Origin: Anaerotignum sp.
GTDB lineage: Bacteria > Bacillota > Clostridia > Lachnospirales > Anaerotignaceae
DNA: 9,848 nucleotides
Direction: 5' to 3'
Assembly (NCBI GenBank): GCA_020024395.1
Contig: JAHHTV010000049.1
Span: 1-9,848 of the forward strand
Of this stretch, positions 1-5,500 are shown one piece after another. Position 1 is the first letter of the stretch. The number at the start of each line of letters is the position of its first letter. The position numbers and the translations under genes are program-made. The notes below the pieces were generated by a model that searched no databases, was not told the DNA's origin, and saw nothing but the letters and a program-made list of their open reading frames with translations.

Positions 1-587
1 TATGGTATAAGTAAATGTGTTTTTATGATATGAGGAGGCTATGTTTTATGAAGTTTTTACAAAATCGCTTTAGAAAGAAACATATGTTATATTTGGCTGC
101 TGCCATTTTGTTTGTTGGTATTGGGGTATCTGTGTTGCCGCCAGCGGTGAAAACGGTTTCTGCGGTGTTGACGGCAGAGGCTGAACGAAAATTACCGATT
201 TATTGTGTGCAAACAGATGAAAAAAAGGTTGGTATCAGTTTTGATGCCGCATGGGGAGCAGATGATACCGATGAACTGCTTCGCATTTTGAAAGAAAATG
301 ATGTACACGCAACATTTTTTCTTTGTGGCTATTGGGTAGATAAGTATCCAGAAGAAGTGCAAAAAATTGCAGATGGAGGGCATGATTTGGGTAATCACTC
401 TGCAACGCACCCACATATGAGCCAACTTTCAAAAGAAGATATTGCAAAAGAATTGCAAGGCTGTCATAATGCGGTAAAAGAATTGACAGGCATTGATATG
501 CAGTTGTTCCGCCCGCCATTTGGGGAATATAATAATACAGTGATTGAAGCAGCAACAGAAAATGGATACTATACCATACAATGGGAT

Positions 588-604
588 GTGGATAGCTTAG
601 AAAT
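588..604. other. Probable prophage attachment junction (attL)
   Basis: Host-like coding sequence (WDVDSL) stops matching the deacetylase family at about position 600, and phage-type sequence with a terminator and a large serine recombinase follows within 100 bp. Such recombinases normally sit beside their attachment site and exchange at a two-base core, so the exact crossover cannot be read from one junction. The boundary follows from where homology ends and is uncertain by about 10 bp. Confidence 0.6.
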
Positions 605-610
605 AAAAAG

Positions 611-655
611 AAAAGAGAAAAGGCAAAAAAATATAGATTGCTTTTTCTCTTTTTT
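611..655 (-). terminator. Hairpin terminator downstream of the recombinase, possibly bidirectional
   Basis: A 15-bp stem is formed by 611-625 (aaaagagaaaaggca) and 639-653 (tgctttttctctttt), with one G-T wobble and a 13-base loop. T-rich sequence flanks it on both strands. It lies 46 bp beyond the stop of the minus-strand recombinase and can end that operon. It may also end transcription of the broken deacetylase gene. Confidence 0.6.
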
Positions 656-700
656 ATATACTGATTTTGGTATAGGGTAAGGATTTTGTCGAATAGATTT

Positions 701-2185
701 TTATTTAATATGTATTGCGATACCTTCTTTGGAGAGTATTACTTTGTCAATCATACTTCTTGCAATGTCTCGTTTGGTATCAAAATTGGCATTTTCCCAA
801 TCTTTTGCGGAAAATGGTATGATTTCTAATGTGTTGAATTCTGTCAAAACTTCTGAGAATTGGTGTAAAAGCAGTTGTTTTTCTGTATGCAATGTTTCAA
901 TACGGTGGTTGATATATCCCGCAGAGATATGGCTGACATTTTCCAATGTGCCAATCAGATTTTCTATTTTTGCATCAATTTCTGCAATTTTTTGTTGCTG
1001 TTGTTTTAATATGGCGTTTTGTTTCTTTTCTCTTTTCAAATGGTAATTTTCTGCTTCTTGTATGAGCTTTGCTTGCACAAAATTTTCTACTTCTTTGACA
1101 CGATGGGTCTGTTTGACAGCACAGCATTTATGCAAATACTTTCCAGAACAAACAAAATAAGGTGTGCGTCCCTCTTTTGTTGTGGCGAAACGAACAGAAA
1201 AGGCATAGCCACAGTGTCCGCATTTGACAAGCCCTGTGAGCCAAGAATGTTGCCCTTTATATTGGTTTTTGATTTGCTTATTTTTGGCAAGTTTTTGTTG
1301 ACAATATAAAAAAGTCGTGCTATCCACAATGCCATCATGTTGACTGATGGCAAGCAAATGGTTGGATACATCTTTGTATTTGCGTTCGTTTGCGTCACGC
1401 TTACCAACCAATACACAACCATGTTTCCCATCAAATGCTTCTGGCTCATTGGCTAGTATTGCCCCTTGTGCTTTATAATAATTATATATGGCAATATCGG
1501 CTTTGACATAAGCAGGATTTTTGAGAATAGTGGATAATTTGGCACTATCAAAATGCACACCACCAGAGGATAAATTGCCTTGTTTTATCAATGCTTTTTG
1601 TACATCTGCGAGACTGGTGAATGGCTTTGCATATGTTTCAAATATTTGTTTTACAATGGAAATTTTGTCATTTTGCTGATATATGGTTGCTTTTTTGCCG
1701 TCTATTGTGGTGCGGACAAGGTCAAATCCATATGCCGCAGGCCCACCGCCCCAAGCACCTTTTTTGACACGGGCATAATAATTGTCTTTGACACGTTCGG
1801 CAATGGTTTCTCGTTCGAGCTGTGCAAACACCACCACAATATATAACATGGCTCTGCCCATGGGTGTGGAGGTATCAAACTTTTCTGTGGCAGAAACAAA
1901 AGCGATTTGTTTGCTTTCCAAAATATCGATGAAATCCGCAAAGTCAACAATGGAACGACTGATGCGGTCAAGGCGGTATACAACCACTTTTTCAATGTTT
2001 CCAGATTGTATATCTTGCATCATTTCAGAAAATGCAGGGCGGTTGACGTTTTTTCCAGAATAGCCTGCATCTTGATATATTTTGTAGTCCTCTGATAGGA
2101 TTTCCCTTTTTGCGTGTTCGATTTGTGTTTCAATGCTGACACTGTCTTTTTTTTCAATGGATTGTCTGGCATATATGGCAATCAT
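701..2185 (-). CDS. Large serine recombinase (phage integrase)
   Basis: This 494-residue site-specific recombinase should integrate and excise the prophage. The N-terminal resolvase domain has the catalytic Ser9 in YARQS, the GYSG element at 41-44, Arg residues in YRLDRISRS (70-78) and the helix-E region MGRAMLYIVVVFAQLERE (109-126). The central recombinase domain follows at about 150-300. A zinc ribbon is visible as CGHC (322-325) paired with cysteines at 346 and 354-355. A Q/K-rich coiled-coil at about 375-440 is typical of this class and helps control direction. Length and domain order are complete. The start has AGGAGG upstream. The gene's 3' end lies about 100 bp from the inferred attachment site, which supports its role in this insertion. 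It is the last gene of the minus-strand lysogeny module. No recombination directionality factor was recognised in the window. The nearest known types are the TndX/phiC31-like recombinases. Confidence 0.95.
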   Translation of the reverse strand: MIAIYARQSIEKKDSVSIETQIEHAKREILSEDYKIYQDAGYSGKNVNRPAFSEMMQDIQSGNIEKVVVYRLDRISRSIVDFADFIDILESKQIAFVSATEKFDTSTPMGRAMLYIVVVFAQLERETIAERVKDNYYARVKKGAWGGGPAAYGFDLVRTTIDGKKATIYQQNDKISIVKQIFETYAKPFTSLADVQKALIKQGNLSSGGVHFDSAKLSTILKNPAYVKADIAIYNYYKAQGAILANEPEAFDGKHGCVLVGKRDANERKYKDVSNHLLAISQHDGIVDSTTFLYCQQKLAKNKQIKNQYKGQHSWLTGLVKCGHCGYAFSVRFATTKEGRTPYFVCSGKYLHKCCAVKQTHRVKEVENFVQAKLIQEAENYHLKREKKQNAILKQQQQKIAEIDAKIENLIGTLENVSHISAGYINHRIETLHTEKQLLLHQFSEVLTEFNTLEIIPFSAKDWENANFDTKRDIARSMIDKVILSKEGIAIHIK

Positions 2186-2250
2186 AAAATACCTCCTTTA
2201 CAGTGTATTTGTACTGCTTATAAAACGCCTTGTTGTAACAATATGGGGTA

Positions 2251-2469
2251 TTAAAACATGGTCATTTCATTTAGCATATTTTTGAGTACAACCATTTGCC
2301 CTGCTGTTATTGTTATGCCTTTTCCATATGCGGTATGTTCTGCATTCCATGTACGTATATCATAAACAGGTTCTCGATTGTCCCATGAGATAAAATTCAA
2401 CTCTTTTATTCAGCCATTATTTGACGGGGATAAATTTCCGATATGTCTGTAAATTTTATATTTTTTCAT
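2251..2469 (-). pseudogene. ydbC: YdbC/PC4-family protein with an in-frame TGA stop
   Basis: Read across one stop, this 73-codon frame gives a complete YdbC-type (PC4 transcriptional coactivator fold) protein. It starts MKKYKIYRHIG and continues as IKELNFISWD (21-30), EPVYDIRTW (33-41), GKGITIT (49-55) and a C-terminal helix VLKNMLNEM (61-69). A GGGAGGA ribosome site precedes the ATG at 2469. Codon 20, at 2410-2412, is TGA. It falls in the context G-stop-IKELN, where the family commonly has G-W-x-K-E-L-N, so TGG to TGA is the simplest explanation. Proteins of this family are small nucleic-acid-binding factors common in Firmicutes and their phages, and their exact function is unclear. As read, the product is only 19 residues. 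A restart at the TTG of codon 24 would lose the first beta strands. Sequencing error is an alternative explanation. The recombinase follows 65 bp downstream. Confidence 0.8.
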
Positions 2470-2537
2470 ATGAAATACATTCCTCCCAGTTTCGATTTCC
2501 ATCTTTTTATCTATATACTACGCACACTGGGTGTGTT

Positions 2538-2966
2538 TCATGATTTGTGGGGTTCTAATTTATTTTGTAATGCTTTTTGCAATACATCAGACAGGTCAAT
2601 ATCTTGTTCCAAGACAATATTGTTTAACCATTTTGGAATGGCTACGGCTTTTGTGACCATTTCTTGAAAATGAATTTTGGCATATTCTGCAACATCTACG
2701 ACAATCATATTTACAAATAAATCTTGTATGGATATTTCATATTCTTCAGCCACTTTTTCCATGTTGATGGCGTCAATATTGGAAGGGGTAGGAATTTCTT
2801 CTCCATCTTCTTGCAGCCAAGTTAAATATCCTGCAAGACAATCCATAGCCATCATAAAGGCTTCATCTAATGTGCTACCGCAAGTAGCAAGGTTGTTTAA
2901 GTCAGGAAAAATAACAGAGTATCCATTCTCCTCTTTGATAAAATATGCAGGGTAAGCAGATAACAT
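2538..2966 (-). CDS. hicB: HicB-family antitoxin-like protein (orphan)
   Basis: This 142-residue protein has the HicB layout. The N-terminal partial RNase-H-like fold is visible as AYFIKEENGYSVIFPDLNN (7-25) followed by TCGSTLDEAFMMAMDCL (28-44). The C-terminal ribbon-helix-helix-type DNA-binding segment is VTKAVAIPKWLNN to LQKALQNKL (about 104-137). HicB proteins neutralise the mRNA-cleaving toxin HicA and repress their own operon. No HicA-like double-stranded-RNA-binding frame was found on either side: upstream are only a solitary CRISPR-like repeat and the end of fic, and downstream is ydbC. The ATG at 2966 was chosen because AGGAGG ends eight bases upstream. An upstream in-frame GTG at 2975 overlaps that site. 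The gene may act alone as a regulator or counter a HicA toxin encoded elsewhere in the host. Confidence 0.75.
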   Translation of the reverse strand: MLSAYPAYFIKEENGYSVIFPDLNNLATCGSTLDEAFMMAMDCLAGYLTWLQEDGEEIPTPSNIDAINMEKVAEEYEISIQDLFVNMIVVDVAEYAKIHFQEMVTKAVAIPKWLNNIVLEQDIDLSDVLQKALQNKLEPHKS

Positions 2967-3037
2967 AGAAATCACCTCCTATATTGTTTATATATTTGAC
3001 ACTCCACATGGCTAAAACCATGAGTTTTTTCGCCTGT

Positions 3038-3070
3038 ATTTCTACGCACACGCCTCATGCGAGGCGTGAC
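3038..3070 (-). repeat. Solitary CRISPR-like repeat upstream of hicB
   Basis: This 33-bp copy differs from the consensus of the array at 3944-4113 at one position. It keeps the full 8-bp palindromic arms (CACGCCTC / GAGGCGTG) around ATGC. Read on the minus strand, it begins GTCACGCC and ends GTAGAAAT. It stands alone about 900 bp from the array, on the far side of fic and in the region upstream of hicB, with no second repeat at spacer distance. Confidence 0.85.
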
Positions 3071-3116
3071 AAAACTTACGCAGATGTTTTTTGAGCTTGT
3101 CTGTGTCGTCGATAAT
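3071..3116 (-). repeat. Diverged copy of the sequence upstream of the CRISPR array (4114-4160)
   Basis: Aligned by eye, about 46 bp next to the solitary repeat match the 4114-4160 flank of the array at roughly 34 of 46 positions with one gap. Shared stretches include cagat followed by a T run, and cttgtctg/tttgtctg followed by gtcgt. At 4114-4160 this sequence encodes the end of the XRE repressor. Here the same reading (DDTDKLKK against NDADKRKK) has no start and is not a gene. It is either a relic of a duplicated repressor 3' end or a leader-like element linked to the repeat. Confidence 0.5.
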
Positions 3117-3170
3117 ACGAAAAGAACACTTATATCAATCCGCTTTTCTGTTGGCACAGGAGGGGGGATT

Positions 3171-3908
3171 TTATGACATATTTAAAATATTTATTCTATT
3201 TTCTAATGCTTCCATTTCATATTCTGTAATCATTTGTATCATTGCTTCTGCATTGCCGTTCTGATAATACTGCTCAAAACAAGCATAATACTTTCGGCGG
3301 TCTGTGAATTTGATATTGATTGGCAGCATACCCGTCTTAATCAACTCCAAATTTAAGAGTAAGCGTCCTGTTCTACCATTCCCATCAATAAATGGGTGGA
3401 TACCTTCAAATAATAAGTGCAACATGCCGATTGCTTCCAGAATATGCTTATTTTGCTTCATTTCTTCATATTGTACGATGAGTCTTTCCATTTCCATGGG
3501 TACCATATATGGTTGTGGTGGTGTATGTGTAGCACCCATGATACGAACAGGCAGACGACGATATACACCACGATTTGCAGCATCATTCATGAGTACCAAT
3601 GCATGAATCTCTTTGATACTTTTCTCTGTCAGTGGCTCTTTGCGGTCAGCCAGTTCCATCACATAGAAAAATGCGTCTTTATGCCCGATGGCTTCCAAAT
3701 GGTCACGGAGGGGTTTTTCTGCTATGGTGATACCATTTTGCAATATCAAAGCGGTTTCCTGCAATGTTAAGGTATTTCCCTCTATGGCATTGGAATCATA
3801 AGTGTTTTCTATCATGAATTCTTCGTGTAGCCGCCAAAGTTCCGCTTGGTTTAATGGACGCATAGAGCGAAGTTGAGCAGAAAGAGCATCTATTTTGTTG
3901 AAGTCCAT
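3171..3908 (-). CDS. fic: Fic-domain protein AMP transferase, self-inhibited class II
   Basis: This 245-residue Fic protein carries the complete catalytic motif HPFIDGNGRTGR (171-182), with His171 as the catalytic base and Asp/Gly-Asn-Gly-Arg for nucleotide and metal binding. Fic enzymes usually transfer AMP from ATP to a hydroxyl side chain of a target protein. An N-terminal inhibitory helix is visible as SNAIEG (39-44), matching the (S/T)xxxE(G/N) pattern that places it in the self-inhibited class with the inhibitory helix before the Fic core. The flap region lies near 115-128 (VYRRLPVRIMG). The ATG at 3908 has AAGGAGG seven bases upstream. The gene lies between the repressor and the recombinase, a usual place for accessory genes expressed in lysogeny, and it has CRISPR-like repeats on both sides. 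No separate FicA-type antitoxin gene is present, in line with internal inhibition. The target is unknown. Toxin, defence or stress-response roles are all possible. Confidence 0.93.
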   Translation of the reverse strand: MDFNKIDALSAQLRSMRPLNQAELWRLHEEFMIENTYDSNAIEGNTLTLQETALILQNGITIAEKPLRDHLEAIGHKDAFFYVMELADRKEPLTEKSIKEIHALVLMNDAANRGVYRRLPVRIMGATHTPPQPYMVPMEMERLIVQYEEMKQNKHILEAIGMLHLLFEGIHPFIDGNGRTGRLLLNLELIKTGMLPINIKFTDRRKYYACFEQYYQNGNAEAMIQMITEYEMEALENRINILNMS

Positions 3909-3943
3909 AAAATTCCTCCTTTCATTGGTTCATTTCTTCTGTT

Positions 3944-4113
3944 TTTTCTATGCACACGCCTCATGCGAGGCGTGACGACTTGGATACAGATATTCAAGCG
4001 GATTTTGTGTTAAATTTCTACTCACACGCCTCATGCGAGGCGTGACCTCTGTAGACACAGCTTAGCATACTCTGTTATCAATTTCTACTCACATGCCTCA
4101 TGCAAGGCGTGAC
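3944..4113 (-). CRISPR. Mini-CRISPR array, 3 repeats and 2 spacers, type I-C-like repeat
   Basis: Three 33-bp repeats lie at 3944-3976, 4014-4046 and 4081-4113. They are separated by spacers of 37 bp (3977-4013) and 34 bp (4047-4080) that are unlike each other. Read on the minus strand, the consensus begins GTCACGCCTCGCATGAGGCG and ends GTGAGTAGAAAT, with 8-bp palindromic arms. Start, hairpin, length and the GAAAT end resemble type I-C repeats. The repeat nearest fic is degenerate at its 3' end, as expected for a terminal repeat. The repeat nearest the repressor carries two changes in its arms. No cas gene is present in the window, so processing and use would depend on host enzymes. The array starts 5 bp past the repressor stop, has no obvious promoter of its own, and ends 35 bp before fic. 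It is therefore probably transcribed from the repressor promoter. Confidence 0.8.
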
Positions 4114-4118
4114 GAAAA

Positions 4119-4589
4119 TTAATCAGATATTTTTTTGCGTTTGTCTGCGTCGTTTATGGTATTCGTAGCAGATGAGGTGGTGTTCTGTGCAGAACGTAAT
4201 GTTTTTATATATGCCTGTTCACCTTCTTCTGTGGTTGGTGTGATTTTTTCTGCTGTTTCTGTATTGGGTTTTGAAGTTTTTCTTTGTATTTCTAACAGTT
4301 GCTCAATTTGTTTTATAATATATTTTTGGTATTCAGGTTGTAGTTCTTGAAATGTGGCAGCTGCTAATTCTGAAAATTTATTTTGATATTCATCTTCTGT
4401 TGCCCAATAGTCAAGGGAAGTTCCAAAAAAATCTGCTAATTTTTTTAGTGTTGTTAGTTTTAATCCCTCATATCCCTTTTTATACCACCCATCAATAGTA
4501 GTATACGGAATATTACAAGATTTTGACAAAGAGCTTTTATTTAAACCTTTTTGTTGCATTAAATAATCAAGTTTTTCTAAAAAATTCAT
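4119..4589 (-). CDS. XRE-family phage repressor (CI-like)
   Basis: This 156-residue helix-turn-helix protein is the probable lysogeny repressor. The XRE fold covers about residues 5-62 (LEKLDYLMQQKGLNKSSLSK, then IPYTTIDGWYKKG and LTTLKKLADFFGTSLDYW). A variable C-terminal part includes a helical segment at about 70-105 that may mediate dimer contacts, followed by a Thr/Glu-rich tail. No LexA/CI-type self-cleavage domain is visible, so control is more likely through antirepression than RecA-stimulated cleavage. The start at 4589 has GGAGG 10 bases upstream. The gene reads away from the plus-strand early operon across a shared operator region, the classic switch arrangement. Its last codons lie 5 bp from the first CRISPR repeat, and its extreme 3' end has a diverged copy near 3071-3116. 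Confidence 0.88.
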   Translation of the reverse strand: MNFLEKLDYLMQQKGLNKSSLSKSCNIPYTTIDGWYKKGYEGLKLTTLKKLADFFGTSLDYWATEDEYQNKFSELAAATFQELQPEYQKYIIKQIEQLLEIQRKTSKPNTETAEKITPTTEEGEQAYIKTLRSAQNTTSSATNTINDADKRKKISD

Positions 4590-4613
4590 TTCCTTTTCAC
4601 CTCCAATAACACG

Positions 4614-4642
4614 ATTGTATCACGAAAAAAAGTAAAAAACAA
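4614..4642 (-). promoter_or_regulatory. Leftward repressor promoter with extended -10
   Basis: On the minus strand, TTGTTT (4642-4637) and TACAAT (4619-4614) are separated by 17 bp, and TGA directly before TACAAT gives an extended -10 element. The promoter lies 25 bp upstream of the repressor ATG. It probably drives the whole lysogeny module, since no other convincing minus-strand promoter was seen before fic. The nearest operator copy ends 9 bp upstream of the -35. Confidence 0.6.
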
Positions 4643-4650
4643 GAAAAAAA

Positions 4651-4729
4651 TTACCCATAAACGTAAAAATATACTTGACATATTACGATAAAGGGTATAT
4701 ATTTAGAATATAAGTTACCCGTAAACGTA
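4651..4729. promoter_or_regulatory. Three phage operators (O1, O2, O3) in the switch region
   Basis: Three related sites are visible: O1 at 4651-4666 (ttacccataaacgtaa), O2 at 4683-4697 in the opposite orientation (ttacgataaagggta), and O3 at 4715-4729 (ttacccgtaaacgta). Centres are about 32 bp apart, close to three helical turns. O2 fills the spacer of the rightward promoter, O3 covers its start region and O1 lies upstream of its -35. They are the obvious binding sites for the XRE repressor, and possibly for the small HTH protein that follows. Confidence 0.75.
4675..4703 (+). promoter_or_regulatory. Rightward early promoter
   Basis: TTGACA (4675-4680) and TATATT (4698-4703) are separated by exactly 17 bp, a near-consensus housekeeping promoter. 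Transcription would start around 4710 and enter the plus-strand early operon, with AAAGGAG just before the ATG at 4746. O2 lies within the -35/-10 spacer, so repressor binding should block polymerase directly. Confidence 0.8.
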
Positions 4730-4745
4730 GAAAGGAGATAGACAA

Positions 4746-5009
4746 ATGTTTAATAATTTACGAACAGCTTTGCGTCAAAAAGGGATATCAGTAAGACAAT
4801 ATGCAGAAATTTTGGGTATTGGAGAAAAAACAGCACAGAACAAATTGACAGGAAGAACGGATTTTACATATCCAGAATTTAGAAAAACCTGTACATTACT
4901 TTATGAATATAATGCTGACTATTTGTTCCAGAAATCAACGAAAGCGGTTTATACAATGTTATTCTTCGCAGTGACAAACCACAAGCAAAACCATTTCGTA
5001 AATGGGTAA
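4746..5009 (+). CDS. Small Cro-like HTH protein with a frameshifted tail
   Basis: The first gene of the rightward operon encodes an 87-residue protein. Residues 1-61 (starting MFNNLRTALRQKGISVRQ, with the HTH at about 14-45 including AEILGIGEKTAQNKL) are a typical small phage regulator that normally ends close to YNADYLF. From about residue 62, the sequence KSTKAVYTMLFFAVTNHKQN is not family sequence. It is the BRO-N part of an antirepressor read in the wrong frame. A deletion therefore seems to have joined the end of this gene to the middle of the next. The HTH part looks intact and may still bind the operators as a Cro-type or secondary regulator, with about 25 spurious residues attached. 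The ribosome site is AAAGGAG. Confidence is high for the HTH domain and moderate for function. Confidence 0.75.
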   Translation: MFNNLRTALRQKGISVRQYAEILGIGEKTAQNKLTGRTDFTYPEFRKTCTLLYEYNADYLFQKSTKAVYTMLFFAVTNHKQNHFVNG

Positions 5010-5500
5010 CATCGGAAGTCCTGCCGAGTATCCGCAAGCATGGCGGATACCTTACACCACAAAAATTAGAAGAAGCATTGTTAAACCCAGATACACTTAT
5101 CAAATTAGCCACTGACCTAAAAATGGAGCGAGAAAAACGGATTGCATTAGAATCACAGGCAAAGCAGGACAAGCCAAAGGTACTATTTGCTGATGCAGTT
5201 TCAGCCAGCCACACTTCCATATTGGTTGGGGAGTTGGCGAAAATATTAAAACAAAACGGTGTCAACATTGGGCAAAACCGCTTATTTTCGGAATTGCGGG
5301 AGCGTGGATTTTTAATTAAACGAAAAGGTTCTGACTGGAATATGCCCACACAGCGGTCAATGGAGTTGGGACTATTTGAGATAAAAGAAACCGTAATTTC
5401 CCATGCAGACGGACACACCAGCATCAACAAAACGGTAAAAGTGACAGGAACGGGACAACAGTATTTTATCAATTTGTTTTTGCAAGAAAATGTATCGTAA
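4919..5500 (+). pseudogene. Phage antirepressor, BRO-N end plus KilAC domain, 5' truncated
   Basis: The frame opens directly after a TGA at 4916-4918 and reads FVPEINESGLYNVILRSDKP, then a stretch containing FRKWVTSEVLPSIRKHGGY. This is the C-terminal half of a BRO-N domain. A KilAC domain follows at about 5170-5495 and ends in KVTGTGQQYFINLFL. The first half of BRO-N and the start codon are missing. The frame is -1 relative to the upstream HTH gene, which runs into it and stops at 5009. Full-length BRO/KilAC antirepressors inactivate or titrate phage repressors during induction. A TTG at 5078 with only a weak purine-rich site could start a 140-residue product containing the KilAC domain alone, so partial function cannot be excluded. 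Simple loss through a deletion at about 4920-4930 is the favoured reading. Confidence 0.75.

Larger units (their letters stand above)
48..680 (+). pseudogene. pdaB: PdaB-type polysaccharide deacetylase, 5' part, interrupted by the prophage
   Basis: This is the N-terminal part of a NodB-fold polysaccharide deacetylase resembling the sporulation protein PdaB, which acts on cell-wall glycan outside the membrane. Counting from the ATG at 48, which has AGGAGG nine bases upstream, residues 11-32 form a membrane anchor or signal segment. The NodB motifs are SFDAAWGADDT (64-74), the zinc-binding HSATH (117-121) and RPPFG (155-159). Motif 4 starts as WDVDSL (179-184). After Leu184 the family pattern ends and a lysine-rich tail of 26 residues runs through a terminator hairpin to a stop. 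Motif 5, with its catalytic Leu-x-His, is missing, so this 210-residue product should be inactive. The neighbouring serine recombinase explains the break: the 3' part of the gene should lie at the other end of the prophage, outside this window. An earlier in-frame ATG at 15 exists but has no good ribosome binding site. The PdaB assignment rests on the N-terminal anchor and the close family resemblance. Confidence 0.85.

Noticed and set aside
2410..2412. TGA read as tryptophan (alternative genetic code)
   Set aside because: Neighbouring genes write Trp as TGG and use TGA as a genuine stop (5715-5717, 6580-6582), so recoding across the genome is not supported.
2521..2534. Short hairpin (CACAC-CCA-GTGTG) after hicB as terminator
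   Set aside because: The stem has only five pairs with no following T tract, and the downstream genes are co-oriented, so termination here is unsupported.
3136..3144. Nine-base match of the second spacer (aatccgctt) near fic
   Set aside because: Matches of this length are expected by chance several times in a window of this size.
2972..3157. 61-codon minus-strand frame through the solitary repeat
   Set aside because: It has no good ribosome site, crosses the palindromic repeat, and its product is not recognisable. The diverged repressor 3' flank explains the sequence better.
3944..4113. Palindromic repeats as intrinsic terminators
   Set aside because: The hairpins lack T tracts on either strand, are 33 bp units with fixed ends, and are spaced at regular 67-70 bp intervals, which fits a CRISPR array better.
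4919..5009. Programmed -1 frameshift fusing the HTH protein to the antirepressor
   Set aside because: No classical slippery heptamer in the right phase was found in the overlap, and half of BRO-N would still be missing. A deletion is simpler.
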